Numbered from the stretch's first letter, positions 10,951 through 22,481 are shown. The stretch is DNA of 64,000 bases from Pogonophryne albipinna (GCA_028583405.1 CM053246.1:9127867-9191866), one strand, 5' to 3'. The notes: generated from the letters alone by a model not told the origin. A program made the numbers and translations.

Positions 10951-11338
10951 AACACCAGTCCAGAACCAACAGGCAGAGTGACCCGCTCTGAATCAGTCCA
11001 GAACCAACAGGCAGAGTGACCCGCTCTGCATCAGTCCAGAACCAACAGGCAGAGTGACCCGCTCTGCATCAGTCCAGAACCAACAGGCAGAGTGACCCGC
11101 TCTGCATCAGTCCAGAACCAACAGGCAGAGTGACCCGCTCTGAATCAGTCCAGAACCAACAGGCAGAGTGACCCGCTCTGAATCAGTCCAGAACCAACAG
11201 GCAGAGTGACCCGCTCTGCATCAGTCCAGAACCAACAGGCAGAGTGACCCGCTCTGAATCAGTCCAGAACCAACAGGCAGAGTGACCCGCTCTGAATCAG
11301 TCCAGAACCAACAGCAAAGTGACCCGCTCTGAATCAGT
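10951..11338 (+). repeat. 38-bp minisatellite, about 10 copies
   Basis: A 38-bp unit starting GTCCAGAACCAACAGGCAGA is repeated ten times head to tail. Variation is almost confined to an A/C at one base (CTGAATCA or CTGCATCA), and the last unit has a small deletion. The high identity suggests recent expansion or homogenisation. Confidence 0.95.
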
Positions 11339-11395
11339 CTGCTGCGGCTCAAGAGACACACATGGATTTTTGTGCCTTTGTGTTAGCACCATGTC

Positions 11396-11850
11396 TGTCA
11401 GGGTTTGAGTTTTGTTGTGTCTAGTTGTGGGGTTATTTTGCTTTTCTGTTCTCCCTGTCATGTTTTCCTCCTTGTTTCTTGTCTGGTCCCTCTCCCTGTG
11501 TTTTCCTCCCTGTCGTTAGTTTCCCTGGTGTGTCTGATTGTCTGATTGTGTTCACCTGTTGCCCTTGTGTGTCTTCTCCCCTGCCCGGCTGTTTCTCGTC
11601 TCGTGATTACCCCTCCCTGTATTTAGTCTTGTCTCTTCCTGTGTTCGGTGTCGGTTCATTGGTTGTTTTTCCCGTCACTCTCCATGTCAGTCATCGTCAG
11701 CCTTTTGTATTATATCTTCCTTGTGCTTCCTTTGTGTTTTTGCCATGTTTTTGCCATCAGCTTTTACAATAAAGCTCGTTTTTGTTTTCTAGACCAACTT
11801 ACCTTTTTTTGTAGTCTGCTTTTGGGTCCTACCTTTCCCAAACCGTAACA
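11396..11850 (+). mobile_element. Solo LTR with 5-bp target duplication
   Basis: The 455-bp segment starts TGTCAGGGTTTG and ends CCGTAACA. It is flanked by ATGTC at 11391-11395 and 11851-11855. An AATAAA signal at about 11768 is well placed for a plus-strand LTR. No gag or pol lies next to it. The pyrimidine-rich body gives long but meaningless ORFs. Confidence 0.85.
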
Positions 11851-12239
11851 ATGTCAGGTCTTTGGTGGATTTAATCAAGTCTTGGATTGCAGAGTATGAA
11901 CGTCCTCTTGCTATTTTCAGTTGATACATACGTCTCTTCTCGGTCCCTCCTCACCCCCCCCTCCCTGAAAATAATCAGTGACAGGCTGATAGTGACCTGA
12001 TAGAAACGTTATTATTCACTTAATCACTGATTGAGATATGATGAAGCTAATTTAATCTCATACATTCATGGGATTTATACAACAGTAAGACAGAGAATGT
12101 AAGTGTGCACCCACATGCAGTATTTTTGTTTTTATATGTTGTTGTAAATACTCCTGTTGTCTGCTGTGTTCAGACTCAAGTCATTTTGCCTCACGCTACT
12201 GAAAAATAAAAGACTGCAACACTTCCCATCAGTGGTTAA

Positions 12240-13127
12240 CAGAGATGGGGTCGTTACTAAAAAAAAAAGCAATATATTACATATTACTTCTAAAAAAAAG
12301 TAATATATTACACTACTTCGTTACTCTCTACATAAAGTTACTTTACTCGCAGGGCCGGCCCGCCCCTCCCTACAGGCAGATCACACAGACTGCGGCGCAC
12401 CTACAGTGTAAGCGTGCCACAGTTTTGCCTTTGCGAGACAGATAGCTCCTGAATGTTTTCCTATCTGACCATGGCTGTCCTCTGTCTCCTGCTATCTGTA
12501 TTTTGCGCAGTATATCTCTGAACGATGGTGATTCCACTGTGCAAATGGGCAACATTTCCTCTACTATGAAGGATGCTACAAGCCTGTCCATCTCTGCTTT
12601 GGTTACCGGTCCTCCAAATTCAAATTGTTGCTGTTTCGGAGTCGGCGGCGGCGCACTCACAACATCCTCACTCTGGGTTCGGGGGTCCTTAGCTATTAGC
12701 TTCACCTTAGCATGTGTTCTTTGCAGGTGTTTGTTGAGGTTTGACGTGGCGTTTACAGCAGTGGATAACAGCTTCTGGCCTGGACACAGTTTGCACCTCA
12801 CCGTCACATTCCTGTCTATTATTCGGACGAACTCAAAATAATGGGCATACCTCCACCCCTCGAAAGTTATCGCTGACTCAGCCATGTTTATGCAGCACTG
12901 CACGTAGTGATGTGGACGTGCAAATCGCGCAGATTACGTACATATAAACCTACGGCGGAAACCCCTCTTGTCTGTCAGTGTAACGAAGTAAAGCGTGTCG
13001 GGGCAATGTTATTAACTGTAGTGTGATTACTGAATTATAAAAGTAATGCGTTACACTACTCCGTTACCGACAAAAGTAATATTATTACAGTAACGCGTTA
13101 CTTTGTAACGTGTTGCACCCAACTCTG
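12240..13127 (-). mobile_element. Nested hAT element with BED-finger ORF
   Basis: The 888-bp element is flanked by a perfect 8-bp duplication, GTGGTTAA (12232-12239 and 13128-13135). Its ends are CAGAGATGGGGTCG and, reverse complemented, CAGAGTTGGGTGCAAC. It keeps only the N-terminal part of a hAT transposase (12370-12903). A further hAT-like terminus (CAGGGCCGGCCCGCCCC, near 12351) lies inside and recurs at about 14085, so the element looks chimeric. A lone copy of its left end is at 57203. Confidence 0.85.
12370..12903 (-). pseudogene. Truncated hAT transposase, BED zinc finger part
   Basis: The 177-codon minus-strand ORF starts at 12903; a second methionine (MAESAITFEG) seven codons on is the likelier start. 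A BED finger is clear: an aromatic WRYAHYFEF lead, then C37-x2-C40, then H59-x4-H64. After about residue 95 a linker follows (KAEMDRLVASFIVEEMLP), typical of hAT proteins just before the RNase H-like core. The core (D, D, E), the insertion domain and the dimerisation domain are missing; the frame ends in unrelated sequence. It could at most make a DNA-binding fragment, which might compete with full-length transposase, but that is speculation. Confidence 0.75.
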
Positions 13128-13136
13128 GTGGTTAAC

Positions 13137-13601
13137 ATGGTGGAAAGCCATGCAGGAGCAGATGATGTTTTGGATGAACATAAGTATTGTGACCTCTTGT
13201 CCATCTTGTCCAATCCCTTCATGGAGGTAGACATCACAGAGATTTCAGAGAAGATGGTTCAGTGTCAATCCTGTGGAGATGGAGATGGAGGTTATAAATC
13301 TCCAAAATCATGTTCAGCTTAAGTCTCAGCAAAACTCACAACATGTCTGGAGCCTTGTAGACCCAGAACACTACAAGAACATTCACCAAGCAGCACTGAA
13401 CACGTCTGCTTTATTTGGTTCTGTTCTACAGACCTTTGTGAAGCAGCTTTTTCTGACATGAATGTCATGAAATCTAAATACAGAACAAGACTGACTGATG
13501 AACATTTAAGAGACTCTATTAGAGTGAACCTAAGTGGGTACACTCCAGCATACACCTCTATGGTGGACTCCATGCAGTGCCAGTCATCTCACCAACTGTG
13601 A
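13137..13601 (+). pseudogene. hAT transposase C-terminal remnant, frameshifted
   Basis: Three plus-strand frames carry pieces of one protein. The last piece, from about 13435 to the stop at 13599-13601, contains CEAAFSDMNVMKSKYRTRL followed by TDEHLRDSIRV, matching the hAT C-terminal dimerisation region (the E-x-A-F-S box, then the helix). Earlier pieces are shifted (an ORF ends at 13322, another at 13461). It belongs to the host hAT at 10576-13972. A nested hAT sits directly upstream, so the N-terminal part of the transposase is not visible. Confidence 0.7.
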
Positions 13602-13980
13602 AAAAGAGTGAATGCACTTATTTTACACATGTGCCATAAGATGCTTGTAAGGTGGTGATTAAGGTGATGTATTTACCATGTGGGCCATAATAAGAAGTGA
13701 AAAAATTGTCTTTTTTTCTAGGACATTTATGTGAATTTTCAGTGATGTACTATGTGGGCCATAATAATGTGTGAGGTATTGTCGTTTAGTTGGACCTTGA
13801 TTTGAAGTTAAGATTTTTGATTTGGTATTTCAATTTCACACGTGTACAAAAGTAGCTTAATTCCACTGATGAGTGCTACGTGAATAAATGTAAGCGATGT
13901 GATGCAAGTAGCTCTTGGCCACTTTCATTTTTTCAAAGTAGCTCTCAGATGAAGAAAGGTTGGAGACCCCTGTTCTAGAC

Positions 13981-14122
13981 GGTACTTAGTGCTGTGTCTC
14001 AAATCACATACTTCTGTAATTGCTGTTTTCAATTTGGAAGTGCATCCCAATGCGAAAAAAAGCATGAGTAACCTGATCAGGGCCGCCCCTCCCTACACGC
14101 AGATCACGCAGACTGCGTGAGG
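13981..14122. repeat. hAT terminus CAGGGCCGCCCC and flank
   Basis: CAGGGCCGCCCCTCCCTACA at about 14085 matches the inner terminus near 12351, including the following GCAGATCAC..CAGACTGCG. Its partner end is not seen. Confidence 0.45.
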
Positions 14123-14187
14123 CCTCATCTTGCGGAGGGAGCCTCATCTTGCGGAGGGAGCCTCATCTTGCGGAGGGAGCCTCATCT
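14123..14187 (+). repeat. 19-bp tandem repeat, about 3.3 copies
   Basis: CCTCATCTTGCGGAGGGAG is repeated three times and then partly. Confidence 0.9.
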
Positions 14188-14262
14188 GATGCGCAAATGC
14201 GGCGCACTTCAGCTTATGCGCAAAAGCAGCGCAATTAAGCGCGCCACAGTTTTCACAGTTTC

Positions 14263-14556
14263 GCAATGTATTTCTATTGGTAGTGTGTTTTGTGCCTGCA
14301 CTACGTCTTTTTGTCCGGTCGGGTCTTGGAATACCAGAAGCTGTGTGGTTCATAAAAACATTTTCTTACTCAATATCTTATCCTAAGCCTAACCCTATCC
14401 CTTTTATTTTAAATTGTATAATGTAGGAGTTTTTTTGCCATCCGCGAGGAAAGTAAATGGGGCTCAGAGCCTCAGAAAACTGAAATCTGAATTTTCCTTC
14501 TAATTTGTTATTATTTGGTGCAGGCCCGAAACATACTACCAATAGAAATACATTGC
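14263..14556. repeat. Inverted repeat, 39-bp arms
   Basis: The arm at 14263-14301 (GCAATGTATTTCTATTGG...) is inverted at 14518-14556 with three mismatches. The enclosed sequence is closely related, in reverse, to 59830-59972. Probably the body of a small palindromic element or a piece of a larger hAT. Confidence 0.7.
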
Positions 14557-15261
14557 TTCTAAAATCGTTCTGTGCGACACGAAATCATGTTGGTCAATAG
14601 ATACATTTTGTGAATATAACGTGACTGTGTTGAAATAAACGTGTTATGTATGTATTTTCACTTTTTAAGTAATGTACCACTGTACAGTACTGGTGCCGAA
14701 TAAGATGCCACTGTTAATATCATATGGTTTATTGAGCAGTCTGTAATAATTTTGTACCACAAACATTTGTTGCTATCCAGCTAGCTAGCAGCAGAGGTGG
14801 TTGTCAGAGTAATTACAGGTAACAAGCCTTGAGGCTAGATTTAATTAAATTAGTTAACTTTTAGATAAGACACAGAACATGAAACAATAATAATGTCTAA
14901 AGCCACACTAGTAACTCTGTGATGCTGTACTTAGCAGCATTACCTTGAGCTAATTGCTAATGTCAGCATGCAACATGCTCACAATTACAATGTTTACATG
15001 CAAGTAGCCTACAGTTTTAACCATGTGTACTGTCTAAGTGCAATATATTATGCTAGCACATGCCAATCAACACTAGACATAAAGTTAGGATGAAACTGAA
15101 TATAGTTGTGCATGTACATCCTACATAAAAGTGTAGGATGTACATTGTCATCTTGTCTTTCTTGTTTTTTTACTTGCCTTTCTTCTGGTTTCAATGTCAT
15201 CACTTCCTGCCCTTGAGTGATCCTAGTCTGTGCAATCCCCCTTATTAGTTTGACCTGTGCC
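14557..15261. other. Unannotated region
   Basis: AT-rich sequence without a recognised family. Confidence 0.4.
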
Positions 15262-15400
15262 CAGGGGCGGACTGGCCATCGGGACGTTCGGGACGAATCC
15301 CGATGGGCCGGTCTTGAAGTGGGCCGGTCGGACGATGTGGACCGGTCGGATAAGTCACCCCCCCCCCCACCCCCCCCCCTCGACAATTTGCTAATTTACT
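15262..15400. repeat. Isolated hAT terminus CAGGGGCGGACTGGCC
   Basis: Begins CAGGGGCGGACTGGCCATCG, a common fish hAT end related to the ends at 58306 and about 62034. It is followed by GGGCCGGTC repeats and a C-rich run at 15358-15380. The other end is not found nearby. Confidence 0.5.
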
Positions 15401-17108
15401 TACCGCTAGTAAATTGTCATAGAAATTCATTACATTATTTTTGAGATATTCCAATCAGGACCAAAATGGTGGACTAATGGACCAACCCAACGACTGTTTG
15501 ACTGCTCTTTCGCTGGTTAACAACAGCAACAATGAGCATCTACATAAAGTCCATACATCTAAATGTAAAACATTGTAATTCAATTAAATATCTTAGTACA
15601 TGCAGTAGTATTTCTTAGCAGTATTTATCTAGCATTAAGAGGCAACAAACAGGCAAGACAAACAACAGTAAAATTCACCAAAGTATTTTGGTAGAGGTTA
15701 TATTACCGTGTTTATGACTGTTTTCAGAGCCATATGTTGTCATTAACACTTTGTAATGAGCATCAGGGATTTTTTTCCTGTGGGAATCTGTAGAATGAGC
15801 TGAACTGGTGGTGGTAGTTATGAAGGATGTGCAACAGATTTTGAATTTCTCTTTTTTTAAGTAACCTTTCAATGTTCTTTTATCTCTCTGCCTAATTTCC
15901 TTTACATTCCTCTAGGATGATGAGAACTTTCCGATACATAGACATTTCTAGAGATTTTTCCAAACTATATTTCAATTATAAACTTTTCATGTGTTTGAGA
16001 TCTTGCCAGGAATTAGCAGTTGGGTTGAGATTGATAGCTTGTGTTGGTGTACAAAGGCACAGCATAACATCTTGCGTTTTAAAGATTAAAGAGCTCCATT
16101 GATATCAGTCTCTCTAATGCCTGCAGCTTGAATGACTTCAAAAATCATTTGCATATCGGCACATGCATGCACATGAGCACAGGTTTCATCATGATGCCTA
16201 ATGTTTGTCATCACCCTGGGGTGACGCATTGACTTCAAACAGAGCAAGGTGAGCAGTGACTACTGCGAATCACTGGAGTGCACAGGAGAGAGTTAAGTGT
16301 TACATGGGATGTGATTGCATGTGCTGCAGCAAAAACATGCTCCTCAGGGCTTAAATTATACAGAACATTCAAATCATACAAACAACTTCCAGCTCACCCA
16401 CGCACAACTTTGTAAAGTATGTGATTTCCATTTCATCACATCTAAGTGTCACATTCAGAGTGAATCAATGTGTTAATGAACAGGTTTAGAGGGGGGGAAA
16501 TGCCAAACACACTTGACAGACTCAAGAGTGATTACACCAAAGTGGAAGCAACATTTAGTTTCAAATTAATTTAGATTAAGTCAGGAAATTGAATAAGTAA
16601 TAGTTTCCGAAAGGAGTTTGATGCTAACGGAAGCTGTCTTTCAGCTTGGGAGCGAGTGCGTTTAGATGGAAGGGATCATCAGGAAGTGTGAATTACATTT
16701 TTTACAGCAAACTGCAATATCTATTTTCAACTTCACTGTGTGAATAATACTGACGAGCTTTGGTGTCAAATATGATTAAACTTTCCTTAAAAACAGATCA
16801 TCTTACAATGGTTATGTGAATCAGGGTTAATCTAAATATGACATATTCCCTAACATGACTTATAACTTTTCAGGTTTGAGAGGAAAAACATATGTTCGCA
16901 ACATAAATATAAGTTTTACATTCCATATTACAGTAAATTCATCAAATGAAATGCCCCATTTGCTGTTCTCTAGGTTCTAATGGCTGTCGTAAGGATTCTT
17001 AACGTAGAAGTCTCTGGAGGAGGCAAAGGTTTTGTGAAAAAACAAGCTAAGTTATAGAAAGGTTGCATCTACCTGAATTAAAACTCATTCATTGCAAAAC
17101 CTTGCGAC
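15401..17108. other. Unannotated, largely non-repetitive stretch
   Basis: No transposon end, tandem array or protein family recognised. Short ORFs (for example at 15917-16102) do not look like known exons. Confidence 0.4.
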
Positions 17109-17941
17109 TAGGGATGTCCCGATCACCTTTTTTTGCTTCCGATCCAATTCCGATCATTTGATTTTGACAATCTGCCGATACCGATTTTTCCCGATCCGAT
17201 CTTTATGCAATGCATTAAGAGAAAAAAAGGTAACATATAACGGCTGGTCATCCAACGCGATGAATTCAGCTATCTTGGCTGTTATTTCTTTGGCCTTTTC
17301 ACTGTTCTGGGGCAGTTTCTCTTTCCTTTTAAAAGTCTCTGAAAGTGTCGGTTGTTTCAGTGCCGTTACCTGAGTGGCCGCTGTGTACTCGTCGTGTTGT
17401 TGTTGGTGTTTGTTTCTCAGGTGGCGTATTAGATTGGTCGTGTTGAACGTAGCTCTGTTCTTTCCACCACGCGGAACCTCCGCCTTGCAAACATTGCATC
17501 TGGCTGTTACACTGCCTTTGCTTTCAATTTTATAATACTTCCAAACTCCTGACATTTTCTCTGTCCCGAGTCCCGAGTCACCAGCTGAACGTAGCCTCTC
17601 GTTAGCTTACTGCTACTATTAGACACTGCGCCCACTCTGTTGCCAGATTTGAGAGAAATAAGCAACCAGTTCTATGAAAACAAGCCCAAGAGAAGCAATT
17701 CATACATGATGTTGTGTAATTTTAAACCAAAACTAAGTCCTCAGGATGACTTTAAGACGTGAACATGGTCATTTTTGTTTTGTAACATTAAATAAAATAA
17801 TAAATATTTTATATAAAAAAATAAATAAAACTAAAATATATATATTCCCGATCCCCGATTTTTTTCTCCCGATTCCGATCTTTTGAAAATCACGTGATCG
17901 GCTCCGATCCCCGATCACGTGATCGGATCGGGACATCTCTA
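17109..17941 (-). mobile_element. Non-autonomous hAT (TAGGGATGTCCCGATC ends)
   Basis: The 833-bp element has the perfect flanking 8-bp duplication CTTGCGAC (17101-17108 and 17942-17949). Ends are TAGGGATGTCCCGATC and, reverse complemented, TAGAGATGTCCCGATC, one mismatch. Subterminal CCGATC-type motifs are repeated at both ends. It carries the N-terminal fragment of its transposase on the minus strand. Confidence 0.9.
17154..17555 (-). pseudogene. Truncated hAT transposase, BED finger
   Basis: The 133-codon ORF starts MSGVWKYYKI and shows a BED finger: W5, C20-x2-C23, H45-x4-H50. A linker (KQPTLSETFKRKEKL) and the start of a FIALDDQPLY helix follow, as in ZBED-like hAT proteins. The frame then runs into subterminal repeat sequence, so the catalytic core is deleted. 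It lies wholly inside the 17109-17941 element. Confidence 0.8.
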
Positions 17942-17949
17942 CTTGCGAC

Positions 17950-18466
17950 CATGCGCTACATGAAACAAATATAGTACTTTGTGTGCCCAAACATGCATGA
18001 GTCTAGCTAAAATTGTTCTCCATGCACTTAGAAAGTTATTTACCTTCCTGCTGTTTTTTACAGAACTAATTTATCTCAAAATATCTAACAACTTTGAGAA
18101 TGCAGTGCAAAAGACGTGCCGAGTGGACTGGTTTGAACGGGAACAGGTATTTTATTGAATATCTTCTAGCTGTGTGTGTGTGCTAGTGTATTCACTGCAT
18201 GAGTCTATGATGAGAGGGAATTAGACAAACCTTTACAAATGGATCAATGATGGAGCAGAGGGAGGATTACAACTTTCATGAAGCTATTAAAGCCCATGAT
18301 ACCGAACAATACACGATCACGGACATGTGCAGCCTGCTAAAGGAGGGACCTCAGAGAGTTGGATAAGGCATGAAGGATCAATGATGTAAAATGGAAGAAG
18401 CGGATCTCCTTTACTATGGTATTTTCTACCTTATCTGAGGTTAGCCCGCTCATGGTTGTGGTGGTA
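17950..18466. other. Unannotated region
   Basis: Nothing recognised between two elements. Confidence 0.4.
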
Positions 18467-18470
18467 TTAA

Positions 18471-19871
18471 CCCTCTGGAGTCTAAGGGTATTTTCTCGAT
18501 TTTTAGATGTTTCCTTAAATTACCTTTTAAATGTATTTCTTCTCACATGGCACCCCATGTGTTACATATCAAAATGTTCAGGACAATCTCTGGTCTTGCT
18601 ATAAATGAAAATTACTCACCTTCGAGCACTGTGTGATGAGATAAGTAGCTCTAAACTTAACATTTGACATCCGATTTTCGGAAAATCTTCAAAACTCTTG
18701 TGAAAAGTTTACACAAATGTACTAATTTCATCCAATTGTTTTGGTGTTGGTTACCAAAGTCTTAGGATCACAAAAGTAGTGAAATATTTGAATTACACTG
18801 TATATAAACGTGTAATTCATGTCTAAAATTAAAAAAATTAAATTCGAATTTTGAGTAAAACAGGTGTTTATCACTCTACTTTCCCCACAGCAGGGACTGA
18901 GATACATTAGGACTGAATAATGACTTCATATTACATACCAAGGTTCATGTGATGTGTACAAATACAAATTGAGCATTCAAACTTTTTTTTTCAACCAACA
19001 ATTTATTATAAATATGTTTTTTTCAACCAACTATTTATATAAATATAAGAAACTGGAAAATCTCACTATTTACAATATTGAACATCAGAACTTTCAACCA
19101 ACTATTCATTATAAATGTCAACACAGTGTCAAGGTCTTTGTCTGTCTTCCAAGACAGTGGGTCTGGCTGCTGTGTAGGTGGGGGGTACAAGTGCTATACG
19201 AGACCTCCACGAGACCTCCTTGCTGGCTGGGTTGAAGGTGATGGCTGTGGTGGAGCCTTTGTGCTGAGGTGTATCTTGACCTGGTGGCAGCCGCAGATGG
19301 AGGCAGCTGTAGTGATGCTGGTCTGCTGGTCCTTGGTGGTGATGGCTCTGGTGAAGGCCCTTGAGCCACGGTAGATCTTGACCTGGGGGCAGGCACAGAT
19401 GGATGTTCTGGCTGCTGGATAAATGCTGCCAGGTAGCTGTGAAACATCTCTGTAAAACAATAATTACAACTAATTTCATTGAAATAAAGTTCAAGTAAAA
19501 TGTTGCTCAAGCACAAATATTCGGGTGGACCACAACGTCCAACGAGAAGTGCATCATTCTTTGATTTATTGTAAAATGAATCTGAACTTTTTGATCTGTT
19601 ATGATGATAAACTGAAGCAATTTCAAAATGAACCCAATTAAGTGAGTTTTAAATCGTCCTAATTAGTTTATAAGGAAATTATGAAGAGGAACAAATGAAA
19701 TGATTTGAAAATGATATCTATATAGGTGCTGACGCTGTTGGCGGTCCTAGTGTTAACAGACATTTAAATTAAATATGTGTAATGGCAAATGCCATATATG
19801 ATTTTCTTACCTGGAATTCTGCCTTTTTGAACAGACTTTTTGAGTCTTAGCTATTGTATGCAGTTCTAGGG
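18471..19871. mobile_element. Candidate piggyBac-like element (TTAA target)
   Basis: TTAA at 18467-18470 is followed by CCCTCTGGAG, and the right side ends AGTTCTAGGG before TTAA (19872-19875). A TTAA duplication and CCCT ends are the piggyBac pattern, but the inverted match is short. An alternative right end lies at 19748-19756 (TCCTAGTGTTAA). The centre (19118-19516) has GC-rich sequence with repeated GGTGGTGATGGCTCTGG-like words and minus-strand ORFs that I cannot assign. Confidence 0.4.
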
Positions 19872-19875
19872 TTAA

Positions 19876-20421
19876 TATTGATCTAATATGATTGTCATCG
19901 GTCTAAATTAGATTTCAAATTATTAGCTGTGTATGTAATGAAGATCATAGTGTGGGTTGAATCCATTTTCATAACCACTGTCTTTTAACTGATTTAAATG
20001 CGGAAACTGGGCTTTTTCATCAGAATTTCGTATGACTTGACTTGCTTGACTCTCACCACAGTGACTTGGGACTTGCTCATGACTTGCACATGTAGGACTT
20101 ACTCCCACCTCTGCCGACGACCGAGGAAATGAAAATAGTCGACCTGAGACGCAGCCCCGGTTACAGTCTCACAGGCGGTACCGCTGGAAAGCTACCCTTC
20201 CAGCAATTCCGTGGATATCTGAATCATATTTCTACTCCTTATAATCGAAAATATATGATTAATTATGTAAGTTATGCGCACCTGGACACGCCGGCGCGTC
20301 CACCGACTCCAGAGGGATAGAGATTCACCCAACATCTATTGACATTAAACTGGAATTTGACAAGGAAAATCAAGAACTCTGTGAATGTTCTGTAAATTCA
20401 GGTTTTTATGAGTATGAAAAG
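19876..20421. other. Unannotated region
   Basis: No feature recognised. Confidence 0.4.
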
Positions 20422-20851
20422 CAGGGGCGGCGCCAGGATTGCCAAAGCACCCCCTAAGCACCCCCAACAAATATGTTTTTTTTGGAAAATTATTATTATT
20501 ATTAAATTTAATTAGAAAAAGTATTGATTACATCAATGCAAATGTGAAACAAACACATAAAGCCAACACAGGTGATATGATTAGGCCAATGGCCAGCACC
20601 CATTCGATTTTTGACCTACCCATAGGCTAAATTACTTTGTGACACTTGAGTGACTTCCTTTTAGCTAGAGCGCCAAATTATTTGCTAACAGCAAAGTGAA
20701 AAATGTATCATTTTTTAGTCCTTAAACGTCCACACACTCAATCAAAACCACCTGAAAGCGAGAGGGATTCTGCACATAATATCATAGCCTCGTGAGTACA
20801 AGTAGCTTACTTCTGGGTCTCTGTGTTTCATTCAAGCTCTGCTGTGTGTGC

Positions 20852-20914
<63 letters not shown>

Positions 20915-21627
20915 AGCGAGCGAGAGCTCGCCTCGCGCACCGGTGGGTATCTACCGGGGATCGTTGTGGTTAGCATCTGGTGCTAGCTAGCCAAGCTAAC
21001 GGATATAAGGAGCTTTTTCAACAACAAGGTGGAGGGAGATCTCTCTCCTGTCAGACTGAGAGTCTCAGATAACCTCAGTTCAGGTGAAGTAAAGGACTCT
21101 CTCAGTGTTTAGATAGTTAACTTTAGTCTAGTTATCTCAGTGGGTCTCAAACGCTTTGTTTTAAAAGGGGAGTGATTTGTAAAATATCTATAAAAGAAAT
21201 AGAAAATCTGTTTACAGTTCTGTTTCATATGGGTGTTGAGAGATGTATCCACAGATCTCTTAATGTTGCTCTCAAAGTGCAGATTGATGCTTTTAACTTC
21301 AATATTTAAAAATAAATCTTCCCGGGGGAGCATGCCCCCGGACCCCACTAGAGGAGGTGAGGACCCTCCTAGAGGACGTGAGGTCCACCCCCCACTTGTA
21401 AAAATAGCACTTTACCCCTGCTTACACCTTTATGCCGTGAGCTGATTATTGAGCCTTCATTGTAACAGTCGCGGGTACACTGCGTGTGCGTGTGGGGAGT
21501 GTTGCAGTAGAAAATTCAACTGTAGCGCTGGTGCATTAATGGGAAACCCTTAATGTTTGAGCACCCTCTATGAAACGTCAAGCTACCCCACAGCACCCCC
21601 TAGAGAGAATCTCTGACGCCGCCACTG
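20422..21627. mobile_element. Non-autonomous hAT, family A, complete copy
   Basis: Ends are CAGGGGCGGCGCCAGGATT and, reverse complemented, CAGTGGCGGCGTCAGAGATT. The flanks ATGAAAAG and ATGAGAAG form an 8-bp duplication with one mismatch. There is no transposase. The same sequence reappears in reverse in three blocks that belong to one interrupted copy (47401-47769, 51456-51500 and 54962-55680) and in part at 45690-46020. It is therefore the in-window reference for reading the nested locus. Confidence 0.85.
20843..20925 (+). repeat. (GT)n/(GTGC)n microsatellite
   Basis: A GT-rich start passes into uninterrupted GTGC units, then GAGC units. The ORFs over it are repeat artefacts. Confidence 0.95.
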
Positions 21628-22148
21628 ATGAGAAGCAATGAATAACAAGCTAAAGCTGATCCCTCTATTAGCATACTCTCTCCTAATTTTCAGTTCAGGT
21701 TTTATACAGTGCAAAACATCAATCTGCTATAAATTCCCAAAACATTAATCTGACTAGCCACTATAAGTAGATAGTGGTAGCCTCAGCATGACACAACTCA
21801 AAGGCCCCTTGAGCTGCGTGTTTGATATTCTTTCTTATTTCATGGCTTGGTTGAATACTACATTCTGATTGGTCAATTTGAACGATCCAAAGGTCTGCTA
21901 ATTTTTGCTAAGCAGAACAGACGTTATATGATCTGATCAAGGGATTACAGTATGTTAGGTCATACCAATCCGCAGAGAGAAGGACGGATGTCAGGTGTGG
22001 ACAACAAACTGTCCCCAGCGAAGAATAGAAAAAGAGCACAAGAGAAGAAAATAAGTTCAGAGAGAGAGTGCTGGAGGTCAGAGAAACTAGCAGAAAAAGA
22101 CAGGAAGTAAACAATATCAGGAAAAGGTATGGGCTCCTGGGGAATTGT
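21628..22148. other. Unannotated region
   Basis: Nothing recognised. Confidence 0.4.
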
Positions 22149-22152
22149 TTAA

Positions 22153-22477
22153 CCTGTGAAGCCCCATATCCCCCGCCGCCGGGGGCTACAGGCTTTTTTT
22201 CACGAAACTGTGTCTCAGGGCTTCTTAACATTTAATTAACTATGAATGTGTTATGACACTTAACAGGAAGAAACTCAGCTAACTGACGATACGAACCATT
22301 TTTACCGAAACAAAAAAAATCTATATTGATTCTGACTTTCTACATCCAACTCACAGGTATATCATTGCTTTGAGAAAAAACATTATGAATTTACCCCTTT
22401 TAGAAGTGAAGATATAGTCATTTGTTCTGGGAATGTCATTTTAGAGCCTGAGACCTGAAAAACAGGGGCTTAACAGG
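22153..22477. mobile_element. TTAA-target MITE (CCTGTTAAGC ends), short copy
   Basis: 325 bp bounded by TTAA at 22149-22152 and 22478-22481. Ends are CCTGTGAAGCCCC and, reverse complemented, CCTGTTAAGCCCC. A longer copy of the same family is at 51868-53626; both share TCTATATTGATTCT and GAGCCTGAGACCTGAAAAAC near the right end. The TTAA target suggests piggyBac or Kolobok mobilisation. Confidence 0.85.
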
Positions 22478-22481
22478 TTAA

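Larger units (their letters stand above)
10576..13972 (+). mobile_element. hAT transposon, decayed, with nested insertions
   Basis: The flanks are a perfect 8-bp duplication, TTCTAGAC, at 10568-10575 and 13973-13980. The left end is CAGGGGTGCAAAAC and the right end, reverse complemented, is CAGGGGTCTCCAACC; only the first 7 bases match. Inside are a 38-bp minisatellite (10951-11338), a solo LTR (11396-11850), a second hAT (12240-13127) and the C-terminal remnant of a hAT transposase in the plus orientation (13137-13601). The element can no longer make a transposase. Confidence 0.85.

Noticed and set aside
10951..11338. CRISPR-like array of regular repeats
   Set aside because: The 38-bp units are directly contiguous with no variable spacers, and the context is a vertebrate transposon. 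It is a minisatellite.
11425..11848. 115-codon ORF with hydrophobic, cysteine-rich product
   Set aside because: It lies in the pyrimidine-rich body of a solo LTR with a perfect 5-bp duplication; hydrophobicity is a composition effect.
19118..19516. Overlapping minus-strand ORFs of 88-132 codons
   Set aside because: Proline/serine/histidine-rich with internal word repeats and three frames open at once; no transposase or host domain recognised.
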